Positions 15,321 through 23,471 of a stretch of 64,000 nt of DNA are shown here, piece after piece. The stretch's first letter is position 1, and each line of letters starts with the position of its first letter. The notes under the pieces were generated by a model. That model saw nothing but the letters and a program-made list of their open reading frames with translations, had not been told where the DNA came from and made no database searches. Origin of the DNA: Hydrogenovibrio sp. 3SP14C1 (GTDB lineage: Bacteria; Pseudomonadota; Gammaproteobacteria; Thiomicrospirales; Thiomicrospiraceae); the NCBI RefSeq assembly GCF_029625905.1, contig NZ_JARTLM010000002.1, forward strand, positions 124,001-188,000, written 5' to 3'. A program made the translations under genes and the position numbers.

Positions 15321-17867
15321 ATGAAAGAATTGCCGATTCAGGCGCTGTTGCCGGAACTAAAACAAGATTTAAAATCGCATCATAATGTTATTTTACAAGC
15401 GGAACCTGGTGCCGGGAAATCAACCGCCGTGCCTTTGGCGCTGTTAGAGTCCGACTGGTTAGCGGGGCGTAAAATCATTATGCTGGAGCCACGTCGTTTG
15501 GCGGTTAAGTCAATCGCTTATTATCTAGCAAGTCAATTAGGCGAACAGGTCGGGCAGCGAATTGGCTATCAAATCCGTAATGATCGAAAAAGTTCATCAG
15601 AGACGGTTCTGGAAATCGTGACGGAAGGGATTTTGACTCGTCGGCTTCAGGCAGACCCTGAGTTGAGTGATGTTGGCTTAATTATTTTTGATGAGTTTCA
15701 TGAACGCTCTATTCATGCTGATCTGTCGTTAGCGCTCTGCTTAGAAGTTCAATCTGCTTTAAGGGGTGATTTAAAACTGTTGATCATGTCAGCAACGATG
15801 AATTTAACACACCTACAGGCGTTATTTGAACAAGCTTCTAAATCGGTATCTTTATTGCAGTCGGCAGGGCGAACATTCCCTGTTTCTGTGTCGTATTTGA
15901 CCTCGGCGTTAAAATCCTCTCATCCAGCTGATTGGATACCCGCATTACAAAGCCTGATTCGTAAAGCCATTGTGGAAACCGAGCAAGATATCCTAGTGTT
16001 TTTGTCAGGGCAAGGCGATATTCAAAGAGTACAACATCAACTGGAATCATCGTTACCTCAAGAGATAGTGGTACTTCCTTTGTATGGAGGGTTGAAGCAA
16101 GAGAACCAGGAGGTGGCATTGTTACCAGATGCAGAGGGACGTCGAAAAATCGTTCTGTCGACGAATTTGGCTGAAACCAGTTTGACGATAGAGGGGGTGG
16201 GTGCCGTAGTGGATTCTGGGTTTGCGCGCAAGGCGTTATATGATATTTCAAGTGGCATGACAACGCTGACGACGCAGCGAATTTCGCAAGCGTCTGCAGA
16301 GCAACGTAAAGGGCGCGCAGGGCGTTTGTTCTCCGGAAAATGTTATCGCTTATGGACAGAGTCACAGCAAGCACAGTTATTGCCTTTTGATGAGCCAGAA
16401 ATCAAACAAAGTGATTTATCGGATTTGTGCTTGGAATTAGCACAATGGGGTGTGTTTGTACCTGATGAATTACAGTGGTTAACCGTTCCGCCTAAACCGC
16501 ATTATGAAGCAGCAAAAACGCTATTGGTCTCTTTGGGGTTGTTATCAGAAACGGGAGCTTTGACTGATCTGGGGCAGAAAAGCATGGCCTTTGGCTTGCC
16601 CGCACGTTTAGCGAAAATGTTATTGGTTTCCGACCAGGTCACTCACTTGAATCAGGAGGCCGCACAAGTTTTGGCGTGTGATGTGGCAGCTATTTTAGCG
16701 GAAAGAGACGTTTTGTCTTTTTCAGAGGGCACGGATTTAGTGAAGCGTGTTTTAGCCTTGCAAGCTTACCGGTTGAACCGAAAGCAAGCTGAGCAACAGT
16801 ATCATATCCAGCGTTCCGCAATGGAGCAAGCTGCCAGAAGTTCTAAAAACTGGCAACAAAAGATAGCAAGAAATGCCGACGTCTCTTCATTATCTTTGGC
16901 GGACTTACAACTTAATGTTGGGGTACTGGTTGCAATGGCTTATCCCGATCGTTTGGCTCAAAAACGAAGAGGCGGGGGAGCTCGTTATGTCATGCGAAAT
17001 GGAAAAGGGGTCTGTTTGAGGGAAGAGGATTCTTTGCAGTCATCCCCTTGGTTGGCAGTGGCTGCTGTCGATGGCAAGCGTCAAGATGGACAGGTTTATT
17101 TAGCGGCTCCGGTTACGTTAGAGGATATCAAACGCCTATTTTTTGAACATATTAAGCATGAAAAGTATTATCGCTTTGACGAGGGGAAGAAAGAGATTAC
17201 AGGATCGGAACAGGTACGATTAGGAAAACTGTTGTTGGAAGAAAAAACACTTTTAGCACCCAATGAAGATGCTATTCATAACTGTTTGTTGGCTGCAATC
17301 GAAAAAGATTTAAGTTTGTTGCCGTGGCATAAGAAGGTTCAGGCCTGGCTTAATCGTGTTCGTTGGCTTTCACAATATAATGACGACTTTCCTAATTTTA
17401 GCCAGGCCTGGCTAAAATCAAATCTAACAACTTGGCTACTGCCTTATTTGAATGGCATTACCAGTGTGAAAGCATTGCAAAACTTAGATTTGTTGATGTT
17501 GTTGCAGGCACAGCTTCCTTATGAATTACAACAAAGTTTAGAGCAACAGGCGCCACGAAATTATGAAACACCTTCACACAAAATGGTTCCGATTGAGTAT
17601 GAAGGACACCCTAAAGTTTCGGTGGTTTTACAAGAAGTATTCGGTGAGTTGGATTCTCCTAAACTGGCCTGGGGAAAAGTACCGCTTATGTTTGAATTGT
17701 TATCGCCTGCGCGTAGACCCATTCAGGTGACGAGTGATTTAGCGAATTTTTGGCAAACCTCTTATTTTGAAGTGAAAAAAGAAATGAAAGGTCGTTACCC
17801 TAAACATCGTTGGCCAGATAAGCCGTTGGAAGAAAAGGCGGGTAGATCGATTAAAACTTGTTCATGA
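15321..17867 (+). CDS. hrpB: ATP-dependent helicase HrpB (DEAH-box family)
   Basis: 848-residue putative RNA helicase. Motif I is AEPGAGKST (about residues 28-36), motif Ia LEPRRLAVKS, motif II DEFHERS (the HrpB form of DEAH), motif III MSATMN, motif V TNLAETSLTI, and motif VI QRKGRAGR. The HrpB-specific C-terminal domain ends in a region with PARRPIQVTSDLANFW and a basic tail (GRYPKHRWPDKP), which are typical of HrpB orthologues. The length is close to the usual 810-850. The biological role is unclear in most bacteria. Two copies of the palindrome lie within 63 bp near the 3' third (17339 and 17402). No good Shine-Dalgarno precedes the ATG at 15321. Confidence 0.95.
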   Translation: MKELPIQALLPELKQDLKSHHNVILQAEPGAGKSTAVPLALLESDWLAGRKIIMLEPRRLAVKSIAYYLASQLGEQVGQRIGYQIRNDRKSSSETVLEIVTEGILTRRLQADPELSDVGLIIFDEFHERSIHADLSLALCLEVQSALRGDLKLLIMSATMNLTHLQALFEQASKSVSLLQSAGRTFPVSVSYLTSALKSSHPADWIPALQSLIRKAIVETEQDILVFLSGQGDIQRVQHQLESSLPQEIVVLPLYGGLKQENQEVALLPDAEGRRKIVLSTNLAETSLTIEGVGAVVDSGFARKALYDISSGMTTLTTQRISQASAEQRKGRAGRLFSGKCYRLWTESQQAQLLPFDEPEIKQSDLSDLCLELAQWGVFVPDELQWLTVPPKPHYEAAKTLLVSLGLLSETGALTDLGQKSMAFGLPARLAKMLLVSDQVTHLNQEAAQVLACDVAAILAERDVLSFSEGTDLVKRVLALQAYRLNRKQAEQQYHIQRSAMEQAARSSKNWQQKIARNADVSSLSLADLQLNVGVLVAMAYPDRLAQKRRGGGARYVMRNGKGVCLREEDSLQSSPWLAVAAVDGKRQDGQVYLAAPVTLEDIKRLFFEHIKHEKYYRFDEGKKEITGSEQVRLGKLLLEEKTLLAPNEDAIHNCLLAAIEKDLSLLPWHKKVQAWLNRVRWLSQYNDDFPNFSQAWLKSNLTTWLLPYLNGITSVKALQNLDLLMLLQAQLPYELQQSLEQQAPRNYETPSHKMVPIEYEGHPKVSVVLQEVFGELDSPKLAWGKVPLMFELLSPARRPIQVTSDLANFWQTSYFEVKKEMKGRYPKHRWPDKPLEEKAGRSIKTCS
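17339..17348. repeat. Palindrome copy 5 (one mismatch, TCAGGCCTGG) inside hrpB
   Basis: Nine of ten core bases match. It is read as Q-A-W and lies 63 bp before the extended copy at 17402, in the same reading phase. Confidence 0.75.
17395..17418. repeat. Palindrome copy 6: perfect 24-bp palindrome inside hrpB
   Basis: Core at 17402-17411. The symmetry extends perfectly for 12 bases each side with ATTTTA/TAAAAT ends. It lies in coding sequence and is read as F-S-Q-A-W-L-K. Confidence 0.9.
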
Positions 17868-17896
17868 GTTAACGAAGGGTTAGCAATGAGTGAAGA

Positions 17897-19186
17897 TTAA
17901 ATTCGAGTAATTTTGGCCGCTTTATGCCCAGTGGTAATCACCATGGTATAAGCAGACTTGACATCAGCTTGATTGATGGTGAGGTGCGACAAAGCATAAT
18001 CACGTGAACGTTTTAACTCATCACTGACGTAAGTTTGTCCCATTGCCGAGCATGCAACGAAATCACTTAGCATCATTAACAGCGCCATGTCACAGATTTT
18101 GCTATGCGTTTCTTTAATTTCCGGCGTGATGTGTCGAGAATGGTGTAATAAAATGCCTTTGTAGATTTCCGGGATCATCCCCCAGTTTTTGGCAATTACT
18201 ACGCCGGCTTCACTGTGTGACGTGTCAAATAATTCGAGCTCTTGTTTACGCGCTGCGTAAGGCTTTGATAAAGCTCTTAAGAAGATAGGTTTGTAGCCGA
18301 CCGGGTCGATTTTCGAGAGGAATACTGCCCCGATATTTTGTAGTAATCCGCCTAGATAAGCTTCCGAGCGGGAAATTCCTGCTACACTTTCTGATAATTC
18401 TGCGGCGGCTAAGGCGGCATTCATGCCATGCATCATAATGGCGTTTTCTAATGGACTGTTATTGTGCTGACGAACCAGAATCGCCGCACAAAATAAATCA
18501 AATACATTATCAAGACCAATCAAGTTCAGGATGGTCCGCACTTTCATTAACTGATCAATTGATTTTTTAGGATAAGCTTCTCGTGCAATTTTGATAAATT
18601 CTGCCAATGTTTCAGGGCTTTTTTTAATTAAATCTTCCACTTTGGATAAATTTGGATTAGCCGAATAAAGCTCTTCTTTAATCATTAACAGTTCTGGCGG
18701 GAGGTGGTAAACATAGACTTTTTTGAGTAGTTCAATTGCAGTGTTGATACGATTTTCAAGGTGCACGGAAATAGGGGCTTTTTCTGCACCACAGGTATCA
18801 CTTAATAGGTTTTCAATGTCTTGTTTGCCTAAGGTTAAGTCTTCATGCATGGCGAGAGAATGCTCTGGCATATTGACAATGCGCGCGCCATAAAAATGAT
18901 GACCGTTCTTTTTGCGGTAAGAACTGATGACAATCGCATCTATTTTATAGGGCTCTGCCTGGGGGCCGGAGATTTGTACATTTGAAAAGATCTTGCCACT
19001 ACTGATGTTAGCGGTAGGCTCATCTGTGGTAAAGGAAATGCCTCCCAGAGAAATATCATAGCCGGTAAACGGCGTATTATTCAGAAGGACCTTAAAGTTA
19101 CGCCGATAACGTGGGTGTTTACGTTTTTCTTCAGTTTCATCATCTAATGAACTGGGATTGCTTTTATTTATCGGAGCTGATGACAT
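17897..19186 (-). CDS. PilZ-HDOD two-domain signalling protein
   Basis: 429 residues. An N-terminal PilZ domain (about 18-130) has both c-di-GMP-binding motifs: RxxxR as R22-K-H-P-R26 and DxSxxG as D44-I-S-L-G-G49. An HDOD domain (about 155-400) follows, with the hydrophobic helices of that family (NAALAAAELSESVA, AYLGGLLQNIGAVFL) and HHSRHI near the end; the catalytic HD pair of true phosphohydrolases is not evident. The protein is probably a cytoplasmic c-di-GMP receptor that signals through HDOD, in motility or surface behaviour (inference). It converges on hrpB with 29 bp between the stops. ATG at 19186; no partner genes. Confidence 0.85.
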   Translation of the reverse strand: MSSAPINKSNPSSLDDETEEKRKHPRYRRNFKVLLNNTPFTGYDISLGGISFTTDEPTANISSGKIFSNVQISGPQAEPYKIDAIVISSYRKKNGHHFYGARIVNMPEHSLAMHEDLTLGKQDIENLLSDTCGAEKAPISVHLENRINTAIELLKKVYVYHLPPELLMIKEELYSANPNLSKVEDLIKKSPETLAEFIKIAREAYPKKSIDQLMKVRTILNLIGLDNVFDLFCAAILVRQHNNSPLENAIMMHGMNAALAAAELSESVAGISRSEAYLGGLLQNIGAVFLSKIDPVGYKPIFLRALSKPYAARKQELELFDTSHSEAGVVIAKNWGMIPEIYKGILLHHSRHITPEIKETHSKICDMALLMMLSDFVACSAMGQTYVSDELKRSRDYALSHLTINQADVKSAYTMVITTGHKAAKITRI

Positions 19187-19401
19187 TTCAATAAGGTTTC
19201 TTTTTTATAGACACTTGGTATTTTAACGTTCAACTAGAAAAAACTGTGCCTATATTGTTGTTTTTTATACTAAAAAAATTAATTATTCAATTTGGAAAAC
19301 TTATGTCTTTGGTTAACTGTTTGTTTTTAAAGAGAAATATGTTTTGTAACAATGCATGTTTTTTATTTTAATTTGAATGAGTTAATCGTTTTTGAAGGCA
19401 T

Positions 19402-19836
19402 TTACCATTCATATTGATCGGCAATATAACCAAAAGCGGTCATAAATGCCGGTTCTTGAAACTTTTTAAGACCGGTTTCCGAAAAAGGAATAGGAAGAGG
19501 ATATTTTTTTAAAGCGGCTTTTTGAGTTGTTGCATTTAGGAGTATTACATTCAGGTTTGGCATTAACTGTAATGCCGCTTCTAGTTTAAAGCCATTTGCT
19601 CCGCCAGCAAATTTGCCTTTTTTTTGTCGAGCTCGAATGACAATATGGTCAATTTGGTAATCTTCCACCAATTTTGAAAAAGTTTTTTGGAAATATTTCA
19701 AATCACTTGCGCTATCAGGGTTTGGACATTGAATTCGGCGTGCTCTACATTCAGGTAGATTAAAGATTTCTGATTCAAACTTAATTAAGCTGATAATCGC
19801 ATCATTTCCACTTAGTTCTACTCCGCACACCATCAT
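19402..19836 (-). CDS. DUF3010 family protein
   Basis: 144-residue cytoplasmic protein that I recognise as DUF3010 from its start (VCGVELSGNDAIISLI), the middle block KGKFAGGANGFKLEAALQL and the end AFGYIADQYEW. The family is known, to my memory, mainly from marine gammaproteobacteria and has no assigned function. The alternating first strand with an acidic residue and the downstream IDHIVIRARQKKG resemble the opening of RNase H/RuvC-like folds (inference from pattern only). Two adjacent ATGs (19836 and 19833) are possible starts. The gene is monocistronic and divergent from the DUF3185 gene. Confidence 0.8.
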   Translation of the reverse strand: MMVCGVELSGNDAIISLIKFESEIFNLPECRARRIQCPNPDSASDLKYFQKTFSKLVEDYQIDHIVIRARQKKGKFAGGANGFKLEAALQLMPNLNVILLNATTQKAALKKYPLPIPFSETGLKKFQEPAFMTAFGYIADQYEW

Positions 19837-19921
19837 AATCAGCTCCTAATTAAATTTCATATTGTCGAGACCGAATTATCGCAGTTCATTAAGTGGTCGT
19901 GTGAATTGTTTTCAAATTTTC

Positions 19922-19949
19922 TTGTAGGTTTGGGTGGCTTCTGTAGAAT
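19922..19949 (+). promoter_or_regulatory. Possible sigma-70 promoter of the DUF3185 gene
   Basis: TTGTAG (19922-19927), 16-base spacer, TAGAAT (19944-19949), about 40 bases before the start codon. The hexamers are moderate, so this is a tentative call. Confidence 0.45.
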
Positions 19950-19988
19950 AAAATTGGATTATATTTCATCTATTAAGGAGTAATGGCT

Positions 19989-20186
19989 ATGTCTAAAAAC
20001 TTATTAAGTGTGATTTTGATGGTCTTAGGTGTTGTGTTATTGATTTGGGGTATTCAAGCCTCGGATTCATTTAATTCACAGGTTTCTGAAATCTTTACGG
20101 GTACCAGTACTGATAGAGCGATGTCTTTAATGATTGCTGGGATTGTGAGTTTAGTCGTTGGCGCTTATTTGAAGTTTCGAGGCTAA
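19989..20186 (+). CDS. Small DUF3185 membrane protein
   Basis: 65 residues with two membrane helices (about 3-23 and 46-63) around a short polar loop ASDSFNSQVSEIFTGTSTDRAM, which is the DUF3185 signature. The function is unknown. ATG codons exist at 19983 and 19989. The Shine-Dalgarno AAGGAG (19975-19980) is 2 bases from the first and 8 from the second, so the second is chosen. It is preceded by a plausible promoter. The gene converges on the DUF2062 gene with 40 bp between. Confidence 0.82.
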   Translation: MSKNLLSVILMVLGVVLLIWGIQASDSFNSQVSEIFTGTSTDRAMSLMIAGIVSLVVGAYLKFRG

Positions 20187-20226
20187 GTTTTCAATTGATA
20201 TTGGCTGGGGTTGGTACGAATTTTTA

Positions 20227-20742
20227 TTAATCCGCAGAGTTAAACAAGTCTCTAAGAGAGCTAAGATGAAAATGTGCGATGACGACATAAAAAACACTGC
20301 CAATCATAAGGCCTAAAGTGATATTGCCTAAGAAAAAGGGTTGCCAGATGAGTGGAAAAACCTGATCAAACCAGTCTAGTGATGCAATAGGGATTTCAGT
20401 GTCTAAAGAGGTTAACTTTGGTGTGTTGAGTAACCAGGTTCCAAATTGATATCCGCCATACCAGATAAACCCCATGGTCAGAGGGTTGGTTATCCAAGCT
20501 AAAGCGGTAGCTAGAGGAATGTTTGCTCGAGCATAATATGCAAATATGGACCCTAGTACCATTTGGAAAGGAACAGGCAGCATCATACAAAAAGCACCGA
20601 TAAATCCTGCTCTGGCAAATGATTTTCGGTCACCCATCCAATAAACTTTATCTTTAAATCTGGGAAAGTATTTATTTAAGAAGGGAGAGGTTTTTGTTTT
20701 GCGACCGATTTTATGTATTTGGAGTTTGGCATAACGCAACAT
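20227..20742 (-). CDS. DUF2062 membrane protein
   Basis: 171 residues. A basic amphipathic N-terminus is followed by hydrophobic stretches at about 45-70, 75-105 and 130-160. The family pattern RKSFARAGFIGAFCMMLPVPFQ and ITNPLTMGFIWYGGYQFGTW identify DUF2062, a small inner-membrane protein family widespread in proteobacteria with no proven role. It stands alone on the minus strand. No signal peptide is evident. Confidence 0.82.
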   Translation of the reverse strand: MLRYAKLQIHKIGRKTKTSPFLNKYFPRFKDKVYWMGDRKSFARAGFIGAFCMMLPVPFQMVLGSIFAYYARANIPLATALAWITNPLTMGFIWYGGYQFGTWLLNTPKLTSLDTEIPIASLDWFDQVFPLIWQPFFLGNITLGLMIGSVFYVVIAHFHLSSLRDLFNSAD

Positions 20743-21141
20743 GCTTTTATTTTATCAGGGTTGGATTATTTTTGGGTTAATAAAAATAATCACTCAAGCA
20801 TGAAAGAAGAGGCTAAGTACTTACAGGTTAAATAAAATAAAAGTTGCCGTCAGCGTTAATGTAAACAGGAATACTGACGGTTTATAAGTGGACAATCTTG
20901 GCTTTTTACCTTCCTGGTGATTTTTAGTCATCAAGTCCATTGATTGAGTCGCTCTTTTTATTTTGAATGAGAAAGCATCCTATCAGAGAGCTTATTTGTT
21001 TAATAATTAGAGGTTTTTATGCCGCTATAGGTTCTTTGCTAAGCGGGTCATCAGCATGATCTTCTGGTTTGAAAGCAGTGGAGTGTTTTCAACTGTTTTA
21101 ATAAGTGGACATTTTAACCACTCTAGAGTAAAGTTGCTTCC
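20743..21141. other. 400-bp stretch upstream of rnpB
   Basis: Apart from the tentative tiny frame at 20821-20940 and its inverted repeat, nothing is recognised. The rnpB promoter must lie in the last 60 bases, but no clear -35/-10 pair stands out. Confidence 0.5.
20821..20940 (-). CDS. Possible tiny membrane protein (39 residues)
   Basis: An open frame from ATG 20940 (or ATG 20931) to TAA at 20821 reads as a basic, polar N-terminus followed by a hydrophobic C-terminal helix (VFLFTLTLTATFILFNL), the layout of small single-pass proteins. An in-frame TAG lies upstream of the first ATG. No clear Shine-Dalgarno is present and the family is not recognised. The same DNA holds an inverted repeat CCGTCAG/CTGACGG (20847-20853 with 20874-20880), which could instead be the functional element. 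The call is weak. Confidence 0.22.
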   Translation of the reverse strand: MDLMTKNHQEGKKPRLSTYKPSVFLFTLTLTATFILFNL

Positions 21142-21505
<364 letters not shown>

Positions 21506-21897
21506 TTTTTTATTCCTTTCTTTAAGATAAAACAGCCTTGTTTTTCATAAAAATTCGTATTTTTCCCACAAAAAACCACTTTTTTATTTTTTTTCAAAAA
21601 AATCCCCACTTTTCATCCCTTGAATGATTTTTATAGCTATAAGTAGCTTATTTAGTGTCTTAGTTGAAATTTACTATCTATATATTGGGTTTTTCCTGTC
21701 AGAAAGAAACCGCCTTTTTCTTATTACCTTTTTGGGTTATCTTATTTTTCATACTTAATTTTAATTATTATTTTTGCTTATAACTTATTGAAAAATAAAG
21801 CTTAAATAATGCCGATACTCGAAGGGCGTTAAAGCAGGTATGCTCGCTAAGTTGTTGGTCTGTAAAAAGAAATTCATAATTCAAACGATGAATACGC
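21506..21897. other. AT-rich gene-free stretch between rnpB and the mraZ promoter
   Basis: About 390 bp with long T and A runs. On the minus strand it has MraZ-like GTGG motifs in 10-bp phase (complement CCAC at 21566, 21576 and 21606). No coding frame is believable. It may insulate the division cluster or hold upstream regulation; nothing else is seen. Confidence 0.5.
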
Positions 21898-21926
21898 TTG
21901 ACAGGGGTGTCAAAGTTCAATATAGT
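21898..21926 (+). promoter_or_regulatory. Strong sigma-70 promoter of the dcw cluster
   Basis: Perfect TTGACA (21898-21903), 17-base spacer, TATAGT (21921-21926). The start of transcription would fall near 21933, inside the MraZ box array, which fits autorepression. Confidence 0.88.
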
Positions 21927-21958
21927 GGCGACAAGTGGTGCAAAGTGGCGAAAAGTGG
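21924..21958 (+). promoter_or_regulatory. MraZ operator: four AGTGG boxes in 10-bp phase
   Basis: AGTGG occurs at 21924, 21934, 21944 and 21954, each one helical turn apart. The first overlaps the -10 hexamer and the last ends 6 bases before the mraZ ATG. MraZ is known to bind tandem GTGG-type repeats with 10-bp period in other bacteria. Confidence 0.85.
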
Positions 21959-21964
21959 AAAATA

Positions 21965-22423
21965 ATGTTGTTCTTCCGTGGAATAAATTCAATCAATATG
22001 GACACAAAGGGGCGTTTGGCAATTCCTAAACGTTACCGTGAGTCTATTGCCGAAGCAAGTGAGAATCAGCTTGTCGCCACCATTGATTTGCACAGCCCTT
22101 GCCTATTGATTTACACCATGGATGAATGGGAAGTGATTGAGCGTAAGTTAATGTCGCTTCCTAATATGGATCCGCAAGCAAGACTTGTCCAAAGGTTGTT
22201 GTTAGGACATGCCTCTGAAATGGAAATGGATGGACAAGGTCGAGTTTTGCTCCCTAGTTTATTGCGAGAACATGCCAAGCTCGAAAAAGAAGCCATTTTA
22301 TTAGGTCAAGGGAATAAGTTTGAACTTTGGTCTCAAGAAGCATGGGGTGAAAATCGCCCTGAAATGCTTGATTCAGCATCGGTTGGAGATGTTTCTGAAT
22401 CTCTTGCGAGTCTGAGTTTGTAG
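21965..22423 (+). CDS. mraZ: Transcriptional regulator MraZ
   Basis: 152 residues, the E. coli length. It has two SpoVT/AbrB-like domains with the family signature in each: [15 protein letters not shown] and [18 protein letters not shown]. MraZ forms a ring-shaped oligomer that binds the tandem boxes at its own promoter and represses the division cluster. The frame is open further upstream to a GTG at 21935, but ATG 21965 gives the conserved start [13 protein letters not shown]. The Shine-Dalgarno is weak (AGTGGA, part of the last operator box), so translation and repression sites overlap. rsmH follows after one base. Confidence 0.97.
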   Translation: MLFFRGINSINMDTKGRLAIPKRYRESIAEASENQLVATIDLHSPCLLIYTMDEWEVIERKLMSLPNMDPQARLVQRLLLGHASEMEMDGQGRVLLPSLLREHAKLEKEAILLGQGNKFELWSQEAWGENRPEMLDSASVGDVSESLASLSL

Positions 22424-22424
22424 T

Positions 22425-23369
22425 ATGACTGAGATAACGCAAACAGGGCAGTCAAGTCATTACCCTGTGATGTTGTCTGAATCTGTTGCAGGGTTGGCAA
22501 TCGATCCAGACGGTATTTATATCGATTGTACCTTTGGGCGCGGTGGACATAGCCAAGCCATTTTAAACCAACTGGGTGAGCAGGGACGTTTATTGGCAAT
22601 TGATCAAGACCCAGAAGCTATTCGCTATGCAAAAGAGAGTTTTAACGATTCCAGGTTTGAGATTCAGCATGGGAGTTTTGAGGCATTAGAGCAGTACTGC
22701 GAAGCAAGAGGTTGGGTTGGCAAGGTTAACGGAATTTTGATTGATTTGGGGGTTTCATCCCCCCAGTTAGATGAAGCTGAGCGAGGGTTCAGTTTTATGC
22801 GTTCTGGTCCTTTGGATATGAGAATGAATCCTGAAACAGGTTTGAGCGCACAAGAGTGGTTGATGCAAGTGGACGAAAAAACGCTGGCACAAGTGCTCAG
22901 ACAATATGGAGAAGAACGTTTTTCTGGACGTATTGCTAGGCATATAAAAGAAGCGGTACAAGAACAAAAATTACAAACCACGCTAGATTTGGCAAAAGTG
23001 GTGGCCAAAGCTTCGCCTAAGACAGAAAAACACAAGCATCCGGCAACACGCACTTTTCAAGCGATTCGAATTGCTGTTAATCGTGAGTTGGATGTGTTGA
23101 AAAGTGTTTTGGAAGCATCGGTTGCGGTACTGAAAAGCGGTGGCCGGCTATCGGTAATTAGTTTTCATTCTTTGGAAGATCGGATAGTGAAACAATTTAT
23201 TCGCGATCAATCACGAATTAAAGATTTGTTTCCCGATTCACCTATTCAGCTTGAAGTGGTGGAACCGGTGATTAAAAAGGTGGGAAAGCCTATTTTTCCT
23301 TCCAAAGAGGAATGTGAAGAAAATCAGCGGTCTCGCAGTGCTGTACTGAGAATCGCAGAAAGAATTTAA
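22425..23369 (+). CDS. rsmH: 16S rRNA (cytosine-1402-N4)-methyltransferase RsmH
   Basis: 314-residue SAM-dependent methyltransferase (formerly MraW). The SAM-binding motif is [16 protein letters not shown] (about 30-45), followed by LAIDQDPEA and the substrate-binding [21 protein letters not shown] with the catalytic-region DMRMNP. The C-terminus has the conserved [14 protein letters not shown] and [13 protein letters not shown]. Translation is coupled to mraZ (one base between). It is followed not by ftsL, as usual, but by a 102-bp gap with small hairpins and then ftsZ. Confidence 0.97.
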   Translation: MTEITQTGQSSHYPVMLSESVAGLAIDPDGIYIDCTFGRGGHSQAILNQLGEQGRLLAIDQDPEAIRYAKESFNDSRFEIQHGSFEALEQYCEARGWVGKVNGILIDLGVSSPQLDEAERGFSFMRSGPLDMRMNPETGLSAQEWLMQVDEKTLAQVLRQYGEERFSGRIARHIKEAVQEQKLQTTLDLAKVVAKASPKTEKHKHPATRTFQAIRIAVNRELDVLKSVLEASVAVLKSGGRLSVISFHSLEDRIVKQFIRDQSRIKDLFPDSPIQLEVVEPVIKKVGKPIFPSKEECEENQRSRSAVLRIAERI

Positions 23370-23375
23370 GAAGAG

Positions 23376-23448
23376 TTGCTTTGAAGCAATATCTAAAAAC
23401 AGAATTTGTTTGTTCGTAATCACGAATAGATGAATGTTGGGTAACATT
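23376..23448 (+). promoter_or_regulatory. Three short hairpins in the ftsZ leader
   Basis: The gap between rsmH and ftsZ has TTGCT/AGCAA (23376-23389), TTCGT/ACGAA (23413-23426) and AATGTT/AACATT (23433-23448), each with a four-base loop. A strong Shine-Dalgarno AAGGGGAG (23458-23465) follows. None has a T tract, so they are more likely RNA stability or processing elements than terminators. Confidence 0.5.
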
Positions 23449-23471
23449 GTGTTGATTAAGGGGAGTATCAC

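Noticed and set aside
15838-16374. Long minus-strand frame opposite hrpB
   Set aside because: It is fully opposite a conserved helicase gene and its translation has no family features; a shadow frame.
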